Source of the DNA: Mytilus californianus
Lineage: Eukaryota; Mollusca; Bivalvia; Mytilida; Mytilidae
Length of the DNA stretch: 64,000 nt
Direction of reading: 5' to 3'
Assembly: GCF_021869535.1 (NCBI RefSeq)
Contig: NW_026262723.1
Location: 86,678,324-86,742,323 of the forward strand
The notes beneath the pieces were generated by a model. That model was not told the DNA's origin. It did no database searches and worked only from the letters and a program-made list of their open reading frames with translations. Positions 48,180-60,989 of the stretch are shown piece by piece (position 1 is the first letter of the stretch; every line of letters begins with the position of its first letter). The translations under genes and the position numbers were made by a program.

Positions 48180-48700
48180 CTTTTAAAAATGAATTGACAG
48201 CTAATCACCTCAAGACATTACAAAAATTCTTCATACATAATTTAAAAGCAGTGTAAGGGAGGTAATTCAAAGTTGTGTTTGAATTACCTCCCTTACACTG
48301 TAATTTGTACTTAAGTAATTGTCCATTAACCAGGACACTCTTGTTTTTTCTCACTTTTTTGCCCCTAATTCCTAAACAGTTTGAGCCATAACCCCCCAAC
48401 GCCAATCCTAACCATCCCTTTGTGGTATGGAAACTTGTGGTATAATTTCAGAGAGATCCATACACTGTTCCACAAGTTATTGTTATGAAACTAGAAAAAT
48501 ACTTATTTGGGCCCCTTTTTGGCCCCTAATTTCTAATCTGTTGGAACCATAACCCCCAAAATCAATCCCAACCTTCCTTTTGTGGTTATAATAGATTACT
48601 ATTTACTAATACTAAAGTTATTGTCCGGAAACCAAATGTCTTTGGACGAAGACGACAACGTGATACCAATATACGACGGCAAAATTTTGTCGGTCATATA
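48180..48700 (+). repeat. Tandem-core element with hairpins at both ends
   Basis: Two tandem units of about 175 bp share TTGCCCCTAATT/TTGGCCCCTAATT, CATAACCCCC, CAATCC and CTTTTGTGG-type blocks. The right end carries the palindromic CGGCAAAATTTTGTCGG followed by TCATATAAAAA; the left end carries a perfect 23-bp hairpin (separate entry). The layout resembles Helentron-derived elements. Confidence 0.5.
48249..48300. repeat. Perfect 23-bp inverted repeat
   Basis: CAGTGTAAGGGAGGTAATTC(AAA) and its exact reverse complement are separated by the 6-nt loop GTTGTG. It would form a very stable hairpin on either strand. Confidence 0.95.
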
Positions 48701-48799
48701 AAAATTAATTGAGTGCTTTGTGAGTAAAAGATACATTGCAAAGTAGTCAATATGGCCAATATATCTTCTGATGTTTAAGTTTTTTAGTTTGAAAGAAAA

Positions 48800-49065
48800 G
48801 TATAACAAAAATACCGAACTGGAAGGAAGGTAAATGCAAAAATGGAAAGTCCCTAAAAACTGACAAAATCAAACATTGTCAACCAACGAAAGAAAAACAT
48901 CTGTCATATACCTGATTTGGTTCATGGATTTTCCTAAGAAAATGGTAGCTAAACCTAGTTGTTTATAGTTGCTATATTGACAAAATTGGATGAGTAACCC
49001 TAACAGACATAATATGGTTAATATGACAATAATTGGGATCAAGCAGCCAAACCAGGGTAAACACA
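48800..49065 (-). repeat. Dispersed repeat R2, - orientation
   Basis: GTCATATACCTGATTTGG, GCTAAACCTAG and a CCTAACAGACATAATATGG end match the inverted R2 at 3130-3420, more diverged. Confidence 0.5.
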
Positions 49066-49810
49066 CATCATAACTGACTCCATATTTTCAAACAAACACA
49101 AATAAATCTAACAAAGATGCCAACAAAAAAGTTATAGTTGATAGAAAATTTGACAAAGACGCAATGAATTTATACCTCAAAACTGAGTACTCCGCTATTG
49201 CTTGGATTGATTATTGTTGGCTAAATATCATGTGGCAAATATTTCATGCATATTCAGGTTTTTGGTATATATATACATAAATTTAGGGGCTTTTGGCCCA
49301 AATTAGTTCTTCTGATAGAAAAACAAACAATCATATTTTGTGATTTTTTAAATGTTTTATTCATTCTAAATTAGTTCATAACAATTGATGTGTTTCAGAA
49401 TATCAGTTTAATATAACATATTTTATACAAAATCAAATCTGGGTAAAAATATAAAACATTTCCATAGGCAAACTTTCTAAAATTAAAATCATTTCTAAAA
49501 ATATTAGCATATAACTCAATGGGATTTACTTTGTACAAAATTAAAAAAATATTAATCAGATATAACAAGCACGTACCAACACATTCATACATTAATTATC
49601 TTGAATTATATAACAATGGAATAGTGTATAGTACTTTATATAATTCAAACAGTAATAATTATGCTTGGTAATACATCTAGTCGCTGAATTTTAATATTTC
49701 AATGTCAATTTATCAATTCATGTTAAATTTAAATGACCTTATCAAAAAATTAAAAACATTATATAATAATGATGTAGTGTAAAATATATTTTATAAAAAG
49801 TTAAAAAAAA
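49066..49810. other. No gene seen
   Basis: Very AT-rich; nothing recognised. Confidence 0.5.
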
Positions 49811-51222
49811 CAAGAGGCTCTCAAGAGCCTGAATCGCTCACCTGTAATTTTTTGCTTAAATCTTTCATCAATGATTATTTTTGTTTTTTAATATATATTA
49901 ATGAGTGGCTTAAAAATTCCATTGAGATGTTCTTTGTATCTGTCATATTTTCTTCAAAAGCATAGAAATACATTTTACCCTTATGTTCCATTTTAGCCAT
50001 AGTGGCTATGTTTCTTGACGAAAAAGAAAATAAAATACAAAATTTATACTAGATACTCTGAAACTCATTCAGCCCAAGTAAGGCTGAAATTGATTCAGCA
50101 GTTTTAAAGGAGAAGATTTTTTAAAGTAAGCAAACTAGATGAACAAATTGTGAAAAATTGTCTTTAAAGGGCAATAACTCCTTAAGGACACATTTCACAA
50201 TTTTGGTCATATTAACTTATTTGTAGATCATACTTTGCTGAACATTTTTGCTTTTCACAGTTTATCTTTATCATTAATAATATTCAAGTTAAAACCAAAA
50301 ACTGCAAAATTCCTTAAAATTACCAATTTAATGGCAGCAACCCAACAATGGACTGTTAGATTTGTCTGAAAATTTCAGGGCTGATAGAACTTGGCCTAAT
50401 GAACATTTTAAGCTCTCATCAGATTTGCTCTAATTGCTTAAGTGTTTGAGATATATTAGCCAAAAAACTGCATTTTACCCCTATGTTCTAATTTTAGCCA
50501 TGGCGGCCATGTTTTTTGACAAAACAGAAAATAAAACACAACCTTTATTCTAGATACCCTAAGGATCATACAGCTTAAGTTTGGTTGGAATTGGTTCAGT
50601 AGTCTCAGAGGAGAAGATTTTTTTAAAGTTAGAAAACATGATATACAAATTGTGTAAAATTGTCCTCAAAGGGCAATACTCCTTAAGGGGTCAATTGACA
50701 ATTTTGGTCATATAAAACTTATTTGTAGATCTTACTTTGCTGAACATATTTGCTGTTTACAGTTTATCTTTATCATTAATACTATTCAAGATAATAACCA
50801 AAGACTGCAAAATTTTCTTAAAATTACCAATTTAGAGGCAGCGACCCAACAATGGGTTATTAGATTCATTTGAAAATTTCAGGGCTGATAGAACTTCACC
50901 TAATGAACACTTTTACCCCTTGTCAGATTTGTTCTAACTCCTTTGGTTTTTTAGATATAAGCCAAAAACTGCATTTTACCCCTATGTTCTATTTTAAGCC
51001 ATGGCAGCCATGTTTTTTGACAAAACAGAAAATAAAACACAAACTTTATTCTAGATACCCTAAGGATCATTCAGCTTAAGTTTGGTTGGATTTGGTTCAG
51101 TAGTTTCAGAGGAGAAGATGTTTGAAATAGTTTACACCAGACGGACGACGACGACGGATGACAACGACGGACGCCAAGTGATGGCTAAAGCTCACACTTC
51201 CTTCAGAACAGTGAGCTAAAAA
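49811..51222 (+). mobile_element. Tandem-core repeat element H1, copy 1
   Basis: Starts CAAGAGGCTCTCAAGAGCC (a GGCTC...GAGCC hairpin) and GAATCGCTCACCTG. A core of about 500 bp is repeated 2.5-3 times: GAGGAGAAGAT(T/G)TT recurs near 50108, 50608 and 51110, and GGGCAATA(A)CTCCTTAAGG and CCCCTATGTTCTA recur likewise. After a GACGACGACGG tract it ends AAAGCTCACACTTCC...ACAGTGAGCTAAAAA. The 3' GTGAGC is complementary to the 5' GCTCAC. A second copy is at 57351-58652. No coding capacity. Confidence 0.7.
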
Positions 51223-54200
51223 GGGCATGCATTTAAGAAATTGTAGTTCCAAAGAAAATCAAATTTTAAACCATCACAGAACCATAATGGTTTAATTAAA
51301 TGTGAACAATTTTTTATGTTTATTACTGAGGATGTTTACATAAAAGGTTTGGTGTTGAGTGAACAATCAGTATTCAGATTAAGTCTGGAGGCTAATAAAC
51401 GCCTAACTAGGTCACCTTGCAAATGAACCTTATTTTAGCGACATTTACACAATCGGTTGGTTTTAAAAATGTGGCATTGAAATATGTTATCATTTGGTGA
51501 CAATATGAGGAAAAATAGTAATGACATTCTGTCTTCACAATAGATGGCCCAATAATAAACATACTTATTTGGATCATCTGTTACAGTTGACCATTTTCAA
51601 CAATAATTATACCATCCACACAATGTTTTCTGACATACCAAAAACAAAAAATCAACAATAAATTCTATCAAAACATAAAAAAACATTTCAATTCTAACAT
51701 AACAAATGAAAATAAACTTGTATAAATTGATCAACATTTTATGGCTTATAGTATGTATCACAATAGTTTAATAAAAAGTCCCTTGTCCTACTTTGTGCAC
51801 TGTGGAATAATTCAGAACTTTGGTCACAAATAAGTAATGAAGTCTAAACATCTCTTTAATAATAGCTTAAAAATAAATGACAGTACAGAATTTTCAGAAC
51901 TTTCGACAACAAATTGAAATTTTGGATTTTTCAAATGCTTTTCCCTAATTTATATTGTCAGGTTGGTCAGTAAATTGTATCTAGGCTTAAAAGGTAATTA
52001 TGTTAATGTGATATTACTGCGTTAATTAGTTACTAAACAGACACATACAGAGTGGTCTTTCTTGTTTACAGAATTTGTTAAAAAAATTCTACGAGCACTA
52101 TAAGCTGCAAAAATTTGACTGATAAGAGAAATAGTTTGTGAATAAGAAATATTATATCACTGAATTAGCTTGTATCAGAAGTATTGTAAGAATCTGGTAT
52201 AATAAAAAAACCTTTGTAATTTCAAAATCTTAAATGTGACCTATGTGAGCTTGATAAAATTTTGTTATTTGGAGAAAAACATTTAGTGACCAACTACATG
52301 TTCTGTGCCTGTGCTACAAGACGGTGTCAGTTTTCATGTGAGTAACATATACAATAATAAAATACTTGAATATCTATATAAGAGGTAAATGAGCATAAAA
52401 ATTAAAATATAAATGGTTTTATCTTTAAACTTGTGACACTACTGTACAGTCTTAATAGTAAATTTACATACAAGTGCAAAAATCAATAAGATTTCCTTGA
52501 AACAATTGAGATATTAACAATCTAGAAATCCTTAAGAATTTCATAACATTAACCCATATGCCAAAATTTCTGTAATATTCATATGTACGAATTATTTTTA
52601 AGATTTTGAAGAAATTTTGGACAAGAAAAAAAATGTTGTAGGTTATTTTGATTTTTTTCTTGTAAAAATAAAACACACACAGTTGTCAAATATGGCACAT
52701 ACTTCATATTTTTGGGAAAAAAATCTTCCTTTTTTTACCAAAAAATATCAAATTTCAAGAGCACTAATTCATATCAATTTTAAATAGATATTGAGCAGGA
52801 TTTCTGCATTGTCATTATGTGGAAAATCATTTTAATTAAGAACTGCAATTGCATAAAATTCATATGGGAATTCCCAACTTCCCCAAAAATACATATGTAG
52901 GGCCCTCCAATGTGTACTATTTCTGATAATCAATGACATTTTCAAAAATAATAATGTGGGCTTTTTTACAACAGTCAAAACATCCTTACAAAAATAATGT
53001 TCTGTTATGATATCAGAAATTTTATTTAAAAAAAGATAGGTTAATTTATAGTCACAAATAGGATAGAAGTGAGCACTTTTCGTGTAATACTTGTCATGGA
53101 ACGGTTATTTATACATTAATATTATTTATTGACAGCAATAAGAAGGTTTATGTTATTCTATATACATATACTTTGATGAGGCATACTAAAGACTTGTCAT
53201 TATAAAGTTTCTTTGGTAATTTTCATCTCAGTCATATACATGTATATTAAAATATTGAATATTCATTTTCACAATTTCCAAAAGAACATAAGAGCATTTT
53301 GGCCTTTTTGATAGAAAATGTATCATTTACTTAAAGTTTGGTAGCTCTATTGGCCTTATATAGGATTTTCAGAATTTAAAAAAAAACCTCACCCTTATGT
53401 TCAATTTTATGTACAAAAAGCCATGTCAGTTGGTCAGCAAGGATATCTAGTATAATTTTCCGCTCATCTGAGCCAAAAGATCAGGATAACTTTTCTCATT
53501 ACTTTGCATCAGATTTCCTTGCATTATAAAATCTTTTTCTGGCAAAATGAAAACAATGGTGACAGATGTATTTTGTGTTGGTCCCCACAATTACTTGCAG
53601 ACTTTAATGAAAACTTCAGCCTAATATAAAGGTCATCTGTAATTTTCATATGGTTTGAAAGATCCTTACACTGAAATAATGGTTTTTAAATGATACGAAA
53701 TACAAGTTGGTTACAGCTAAATAGATCTAGATTGTGGGTTTTAAAATTTGTTTAAATGCATAGCAAAATCAGAGAAGTGATATATAGAAATATTTGACTA
53801 TGTAATCTTCTCATGGGAATTATTCTATTCAGATTTGATTAAGTAGTGAGGTCTATTGTGCCAACAAGGAGCTACATAAACACATACAGATTTGTTTCTA
53901 ACTTTCTACCTCAAGTATCTAGAAACAGGATAAAAACTCAACTAACAATGTCAATTTCCCTAAAGAGTTGTGGATCTGAAAAGGACTGTAAAATTGTGCT
54001 TTTAAACTTTAAACATCGATAAAGAAAAATCCTTGATGGAAATTTGTTAGACCAAATTATTTTTTATTTTATATTACCCACAATTCCAATAATTTGTTCA
54101 TGCATTTCGTTGACATGTACTGAATGACCTGAATTATCAGCCAGTATCATATTCAATTTGCTATCGTCTTGACAATATGATCAAATAAAAGTAAAAATAA

Positions 54201-54474
54201 TTTTAACTATTTTTATATCTATATTGTCTTACCTGAAAAAAAAATCTCTGAAAAACCTCAAACTAAAATGGTAAATAAACTCCTCTTTGTCTTTAATATA
54301 TACCCAGATATTGAAACATAACAGGTTTTTATAATAATCTAAACTATGCTTAAATAATCTGAAAAAATCTGGACTAGTATTTTGCTATTCACTTTCTGTC
54401 TGACTAGAGAGAATAAAGCAATTGAAATTAAAAACTCCACAGTTAATTGTTTTCTATTCTAAAGAACTATAAAA
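51223..54474 (-). other. Repeat-poor AT-rich stretch; probable 3' UTR and flank of the - strand gene
   Basis: About 3.2 kb with unusually few recognisable repeats and no supported ORF. It lies directly downstream of the stop at 54475 of the - strand gene, and AATAAA on that strand occurs near 54060. How far the transcript extends is unknown. Confidence 0.4.
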
Positions 54475-54682
54475 TTATTGTGACCCTTCCCATGGTGCAA
54501 CACTGTTTGTCTTTGGTACATTTAAACTTTTAGTTTGTGTAACCTCCATTTTCCGTTTATCTACATTAACTCCATAGTGTTTAGGGACTTCCAGATTGCT
54601 CTTCCGACGATTGATTCCACTATTTACACTCATTCTAGTTGGTTCCTCTGATCGTCGCCGTACAGATCCTGGTGAAAGACCG
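54475..54682 (-). CDS. Last exon of an unidentified gene (Ser/Arg-rich C-terminus)
   Basis: On the - strand, acceptor TTATTTTTAG precedes 54682. The frame set by the exon at 56642 then runs open for 68 codons to TAA (54477-54475). It encodes GLSPGSVRRRSEEPTRMSVN, then INRRKSNLEVPKHYGVNVDK and KTNSVAPWEGSQ at the end. The composition (RRRSEEP, RRKSN, proline-spaced segments) differs from random AT-rich translation and suggests a disordered basic tail with basophilic kinase sites (inference). The other two frames contain early stops. No family recognised. Confidence 0.72.
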
Positions 54683-56641
54683 CTAAAAATAATGATAAAT
54701 AAATAATTAAATTTAACTTATAATTGATGATTACAGGTTTCCAAATAAAGTAATAATAGCATAACTAATTGAAAGAATAAAAAGTATAAAAGTCCTACAT
54801 GTAACCTCTTCTCTATTCTTTTTCATTAAGTATTTAAATGTCAAACATTGCTTTTTTCTCATTTTCCAGACATGCTGAAATCATTAAAAACTCATTTAAG
54901 AATATATAATGAGCTTTTATTATAACTGAATATTAATGAAATGTTTGTTAAACAAACAAAAAAACCATCAATAAACCTACATAAACATGATGTGAATCTT
55001 TTAAGATCTAAAAATAAAAACCTTCAACATATACAGAGATAAATAAAAATATAAGACTTTGGACTATTGTTAAATATCAATAATTAGGGCTTCATTTAAT
55101 TTGATTCTTTCTTGAAATCAAAGTATATGCAATGATAAGCACATTTTGGCTTTGAAGTGATATAAAAGTGAATACAGATACAGATATTAGGATATAAATA
55201 ACAGATCAATCAATATAAAATTATACAAAATTATATATGTAAGGTTAAGTATATATCATTAGTATGCCTTTTCTATATACAAAAATGTACCTTAAATATA
55301 AGCAAAATATTGTATTCAATACACAATCATAATCTCTCCACCAAAATCATTCTGATAAGAAAATGAAACAGGAAGTAAACAAAGCAAATTTAATTGAAAC
55401 CTCTCTACAAATGAAAGGAATGCCTAGCACTAATATGAAGTTAATACTCTATTGCTTGTCATAAAGTGTTATTTCTGTTAATTTTACTGTATTTCAACAT
55501 TAATGAAAAGTAAATTTTCTCCTTGTTTAAATAATTCACAAACAAGAATGTATACACTGGGATGCCTTGCCTGCTTAGCCAAATATGACTGAATTTTATA
55601 TCAAAGATTAAGGTCTTTACATATAAATAATCCATTAAAATAATGTTGAGGTCAGATAATTCCTGTCAGATACTAGGCATGTACCTCAACATGTACACCT
55701 TTATACAATCATTCAATTGACATAACTTATTGAAATAAGAAGATAGTTCAACTATTACTTATAGTATCTGAGAAACAGAGGTAATCACAAAAACTACATA
55801 TTGCCCAAAGAACCATGAAAATGATGTCAAGGTCAGATGAGCCCTGCTAGACAGACATCTACAACTTACAATCATCATTTCTATCGAATATAGTTGACCT
55901 ACTTCTGCAGAATCTGAGAAACAGACCTAATCCAGAAAACTAAACATTGACCAATGCATAATGAAATTGACTCAAATTAATGAGATTAAGTTCAGATGAA
56001 CACTGCCAGACATACATGTACACTTTCAATCATTTAAAAAACCAAAAATAGTTGACCTATTGCTTATAGTATCTGACACTTGAATTTATCACAAAAAATT
56101 ATTACTGATCACTGAACCATGACAATAAGGGCATGGTCAGATGAACCCTATTGGACAGACATATAGGGTTATACAAATAGCTATATTGTCTCTGCAGGAT
56201 TTGCATCCCAATATCTTACCTTCTATGTCACTCGCCACAGGTGAGACGAAATGAATTGAATTAAGGATCGTTAACCAAAACCTACACTCAGTTCTAAGGA
56301 CGTCTTAAATGCCAATAATGTTAATAGTATAACAGATGGCTTAACAGTTACCATGAAACCTTTCTTACACTGAATATAGAGTTCTTGTTGTAAGATATGA
56401 ACAGATGCAAGAAGACATTTAAATCATTTACATCTAAAGTTTACTTTCATTTTATATCTAACTTTTACCATCATGTTGATTGTTTATACAGAAGACTAAA
56501 GACTCTGATGATATTAAATACTTGTTCCAATATAATATTCTGTGTTCATGCTTCTACTGTAGTTTCTCTATACATCATAACATAGAATTATATATGATGC
56601 AGAGTCATGCAACAAAGGGAAGCAGCAGTTACAAATTTTAC
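54683..56641 (-). other. Intron of the - strand gene, with T3 repeat
   Basis: Intronic between the last two exons. Inverted copies of tandem repeat T3 lie at 55630-56260, with units of about 170 bp marked by CAGATGA(A)CCCTG and CATATAG/ATAGTTGACCTA phrases. The array ends GTCACTCGCCACAGGTGAGAC, a small hairpin. Confidence 0.55.
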
Positions 56642-56810
56642 CTTGTTTCCAAGTGAACAATTTGTGGTTTCGGTTTGTCCTTTTCTCTGAAATTTTTCAA
56701 AGATGGAAATTTTATATTTTGTAGTGAAAATACTGTGATGTCCCTGATGTGAGAACTCCTCCTATGGTTTCTTTTTTCATAAACATTAAAATCCCCACTT
56801 TTACAGATAT
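56642..56810 (-). CDS. Penultimate exon of the same unidentified gene
   Basis: 169-nt exon on the - strand, phase 1 to 2 (acceptor TATAATTCAG, donor GTAAAA). It encodes CKSGDFNVYEKRNHRRSSHI, then RDITVFSLQNIKFPSLKNF and REKDKPKPQIVHLET; the split codon AG|C joins it to the exon at 54682 as Ser. The two neighbouring frames hit stops at once. Basic, with no recognised domain; it is probably part of a scaffold or regulatory protein, but I cannot name it. Confidence 0.7.
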
Positions 56811-56989
56811 CTGAATTATATTGATGGATATATATATGGATACATAAATATAGATATATTGAAGATATGTTTTACAAAAAATTTAGAACAATATCAAGCA
56901 GAGCTTATTTATCAATAAATGAATATTTTAACAAGAGTAAAACACTGATATGTTTAGCCACCTTTACTGATCATGATTAAATTTATGTT
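56811..56989. other. Intron
   Basis: AT-rich intron sequence of the - strand gene upstream of 56810; nothing recognised. Confidence 0.4.
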
Positions 56990-59117
56990 GAAAGTCTTTA
57001 AGATCCAGATTTTACTAAAAGGTATCACATAGACTAAACATTATCATTGATCCATGAAAATGAGATCAAGGTCAGATGATCCCTGCAAAACTACATCCTA
57101 CATGTTCACCATACAATCATTCCATACGCAAAGTATATTTGACATATTGCTTATAATATTGAAAAATTGACCTTAATACGAAAAACTAAATATTGACCAA
57201 TTAATCATCAAATGAGGTCAAAGTCAGATGAACCCAGTCAGATGGAAATAAACATCTTACAATCAATCCATTCACCAAATATAGTTGACCTATAGCATAA
57301 AGTAGCAGAGAAACAAACCTATCCACAAAAGGCATTCACTAATGAACTATAACTAGAGGCTCTAAAGAGCCTGTGTCGCTCACCTTGGTCTATGTGAATA
57401 TTAAACAAAGGACGCAGATGGATTCATGACAAAATTGTGTTTTGGTGATGGTGATGTGTTTGTACATCTTAATTTACTGAACATTTTTCCTGCTTACAAT
57501 TATCTCTATCTATAATTAACTTGGCCCAGTAGTTTCAGAGGAGAAGATTTTTGTAAAAGATTACTAAGATTTACGAAAAAATGGTTAAAATTGACTATAA
57601 AGGGCAATAACTCCTAAAGGGGTCAACTGACAATTTCGGTCATGTTGACTTATTTGTAGATCTTACTTTGCCGACATTTATCGTTTTTTACAGTTTATCT
57701 CTATCTATAATAATATTCAAGATAATAACCAAAAACAGCAAAATTACCTTAAAATTACCAATTCAGGGGCAGCAACCCAACAACGGGTTGTCCGATTCAT
57801 CTGAAAATTTCAGGGCAGATAGATCTTGACCTGATAAACAATTTTACTTCATGTCAGATTTGCTTTAAATGCTTTGGTTTTTGAGTTAAAAGCCAAAAAC
57901 TGAATTTTACCCCTATGTTCTATTTTTAGCCGTGGCGGCCATCTTGGTTGGTTGGCCGGGTCACGCCACACATTTTTTAAACTAGATACCCCAATGATGA
58001 TTGTGGCCAAGTTTGGTTTAATTTGGCCCAGTTGTTTCAGAGGAGAAGATTTTTGTAAAAGATTACTAAGATTTACGAAAAATGGTTAAAAATTGACTAT
58101 AAAGGGCAATTTCTCCTAAAGGGGTCAACTGACCATTTCGGTTATATTGACTTATTTGTAAATCTTACTTTGCTGAACATTATTGCTGTTTACAGTTTAT
58201 CTCTATCTATAATAATATTCAAGATAATAACCAAAAACAGCAAAATTTCCTTAAAATTACCAATTCAGGGGCAGCAACCCAATAACGGGTTGTCCAATTC
58301 ATCTGAAAATTTCAGGGCAGATAGATCTTGACCTGATGAACAATTTTACCCCATGTCAGATTTGCTCTTAATGCTTTGGTTTTTGAGTTATAAGCTAAAA
58401 ACTGCATTTTACCCCTATGTTCTATTTTTAGCCGTGGCGGCCATCTTGGTTGGTTGACAGGGTCACGCCACACATTTTTAAAACTAGATACCCCAATGAT
58501 GATTGTGGCCAAGTTTGGTTAAATTTGGCCCAGTAGTTTCAGAGGAGAAGATTTTTGTAAAAGTTTACGGACGACGGACGCAGGACGACGGACGACGGAC
58601 GCAAAGTGATGAGAAAAGCTCACTTGACCTTTCAGGTCAGGTGAGCTAAAAATGATGAAGTCAAGGTCAGATGAACCATACCAGATGGACATGTTCACCA
58701 TACAATCATTCCATACATAAAATACTGATGATCTATTGCTTATAGTATCCGAGAATAGGACCTAACCATAAAACTTTGCATTGATCACTTATGTATGAAA
58801 TAAGGTCATGGTCAGATGAACCCTGTCTGATAGATATGCATACCTTGCAATGATACTATATACCAAATATAGTTGTTCTATTGTTAAAAAAAAGTGAGAA
58901 AATCAGGTAATAAAAAGAGTAGTGGTTTGAACCATGAAATCATGGTCATTGACAAATTAAATATTCTACAAGGAAACTTCAGGACATAAGGTATCCCCTG
59001 TATCAGTATACAAGATTGAAGTATCCAGATCTTCTACCTTCTGAAATATAAAACTATATACATTAGTTTATACTGCCAGATTAGCATCCCTATGAATTAC
59101 ATTGCAGGCAAAACAAA
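56990..59117 (-). repeat. Tandem repeat T3 (inverted), split by element H1
   Basis: Units of about 170-180 bp with GTCAGATGAACCC, CATACAATCATTCCATAC and ATTGACCAA/ATTGATCA phrases occupy 56990-57350 and 58653-58970. The sequence continues to ATTGCAGGCAAAACAAAAA near 59117, a plausible element end. The gap is filled by the H1 copy, which therefore inserted later. Confidence 0.6.
57351..58652 (+). mobile_element. Tandem-core repeat element H1, copy 2
   Basis: Same organisation as 49811-51222: start AGAGGCTCTAAAGAGCCTG with GTCGCTCACCTTGG, two and a half 500-bp units (GTTTCAGAGGAGAAG near 57533, 58033 and 58533), a GACGGACGC tract, then a 13-bp near-perfect hairpin (GCTCACTTGACCT / AGGTCAGGTGAGC around TTC) and AAAAA. 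The units here are cleaner than in copy 1, so this copy is younger. It carries no protein; frames at 58312-58701 are spurious. Confidence 0.72.
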
Positions 59118-60419
59118 AATGAATAAAAGACCTGATACTAATCATACATCTTCCATGCAGTATATACTAATTGCTGATGCTTCCATCGTTTTTCACCTTT
59201 ATTGTACTTTTGTATTTATCTAAGATAAAGCCTTCTAACAGGTCTGATTTTCATTTAAACTACTCACAATCCACAAGTTTCATTTGAGAATTTCTTTTAG
59301 CTTTACTACATTTTATAGAAATATTTTCACTTTAACATAAAAAGGTATTTTTTTCTTCTTTTAATTTCCTTCTATTAAGCTTTTCAATCTTTTATCTTTC
59401 TAATTCTTTTAATTCTGCAAAACAAGGTAAAATTTGTAATGAAGCAAAAGCTACTACAAGTCAACTGGAATTCTAGTCCTTCAATACACACCAGGGCTTC
59501 AGGGCTTATTGTTAATTACATCAGAAGCCTGTTGACAAATTTTCTTGCAAGTTGTCAAATCTATTTAAATTGCTGTAAGAGCTTTTTATACACTGACAGT
59601 TGTTAAAATCAAGTCACTCAGTTTGAATTAAAGGTTGAAGTATAGCTACCTGACTGGAACTGTTTCATTTGTGCAATTTCCATTCCAAAAATAAAAAGCT
59701 TTCGTAACAATCTAAATAGAGATGATTAATTGTTCACAGATGAATGGTTTCTGCTTTGATTTGTCATTATCAAAACATTTTGATATAAATGGTGTGATAC
59801 CTCATAAATTTGAATTTTTTCGTAACCATTCCAATGCAATTTTGACAACAGTTGTTGATAAAATGGAAAACATTTCACATTTATATAAAAAAAAAGTTAT
59901 GTATTACCTTATATCAAACCAAAAACAACTCATTTCATTCAAGTGTTATTGAAGCTGTTCAAAAATATTTTTTAGCTGTTGAATTAGAAAAGATATCCTG
60001 ATAAAACAGACTGATTCAAGCTACTACCTTAAAGTCATCTTATGTTCAAACTGAGTAATTCCAAATTGAACAGCTATCAGTAGTTTAAAGGCTCTTGTAA
60101 CAGCTTAGATAGAATTGATCATTTGTATAAAAAGATGATAAAATGAGGAAGTCTTTAGTATAAACAGATATACTAATATTAATTTATTAATGTCCACCAC
60201 AACATGCATTTAAATTTGTAAATTCCCAATCACTGAAATCTTAAGAATGTGTTAATGCTTTATGTATTAACTATCATGTTAGTTCTAACCAGTTGCAGTA
60301 ATATAAATGGATATATATACCAAATTATTCTGGTTTGGAATGAACTACTTCCATGGCTTTTGTCCACAGTGACTCTAGAAGAAATCTTTAAACAACAAAA
60401 CTGACATTGAAATAAAATA
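59118..60419. other. No gene seen
   Basis: AT-rich; probably intron of the - strand gene if the exon at 62810 is real. The 76-codon + frame at 59722-59952 has no motif. Confidence 0.45.
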
Positions 60420-60735
60420 AGTTGAACATGATGATGGATATGTTCCAATTGTGGTACAATCCTGTCCCCTTTTCCCCAAATGTGAGCTACCAAATTAGAC
60501 TTTACATGAACAACACGACTGGAGCCACACGTGGAGCAGGATCTGCTTACCCTTCCGGAGCACCTGAGATTACCCCCTGTTTTTGGTGGGGTTCGTGTTG
60601 CTCAGTCTTTCTAGTTTTCTATGTTGTGTTTTGTGGACTGTTGTTTGTCTGTTGGTCTTTTCTTTTTTTAGCCATGGCGTTGTCAGTTTATTTTAGACGT
60701 ATGAGTTTGAATGTCTTTCGCCTCTCTTGATAATC
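60420..60735 (+). repeat. Penelope 3'-region copy
   Basis: The best-preserved copy: GATGATGGATATGTTCCAA, ACAATCCTGTCCCCTTTTCC, GAACAACACGACTGGAG, ACCCTTCCGGAGCACCTGAG, GGTGGGGTTCGTGTTG, CTAGTTTTCTATGTTGTGTT, then ATGAGTTTGAATGTC. The same blocks follow the Penelope coding remnant at 30545-30680. The 102-codon frame through it is not a gene. Confidence 0.65.
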
Positions 60736-60989
60736 ATAATTAATTGAAAATTCTACCTTGCCTAGCACTTAGCTTGTAGGACTGAATTCAATTAAAATTA
60801 CTTGTTTTTTCTTTACTCCACCTTCTTTAAAGGAGAAATACCATCATTGGTCAGGGTTTTGTTATCAGTAGAATTGTGTTCAAATACTAAATCTGACAAG
60901 AGTTTATAGACAACCTTATGTAGACCTATGTAAGTCAGTAAGACCTATGTTTCATAAATCTATAAGTCTTATGTGATCATCTTTGTGAA

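Noticed and set aside
48249..48300. microRNA precursor
   Set aside because: Perfect 23-bp arms with a 6-nt loop are not the usual imperfect, longer animal pre-miRNA; the hairpin belongs to a repeat element.
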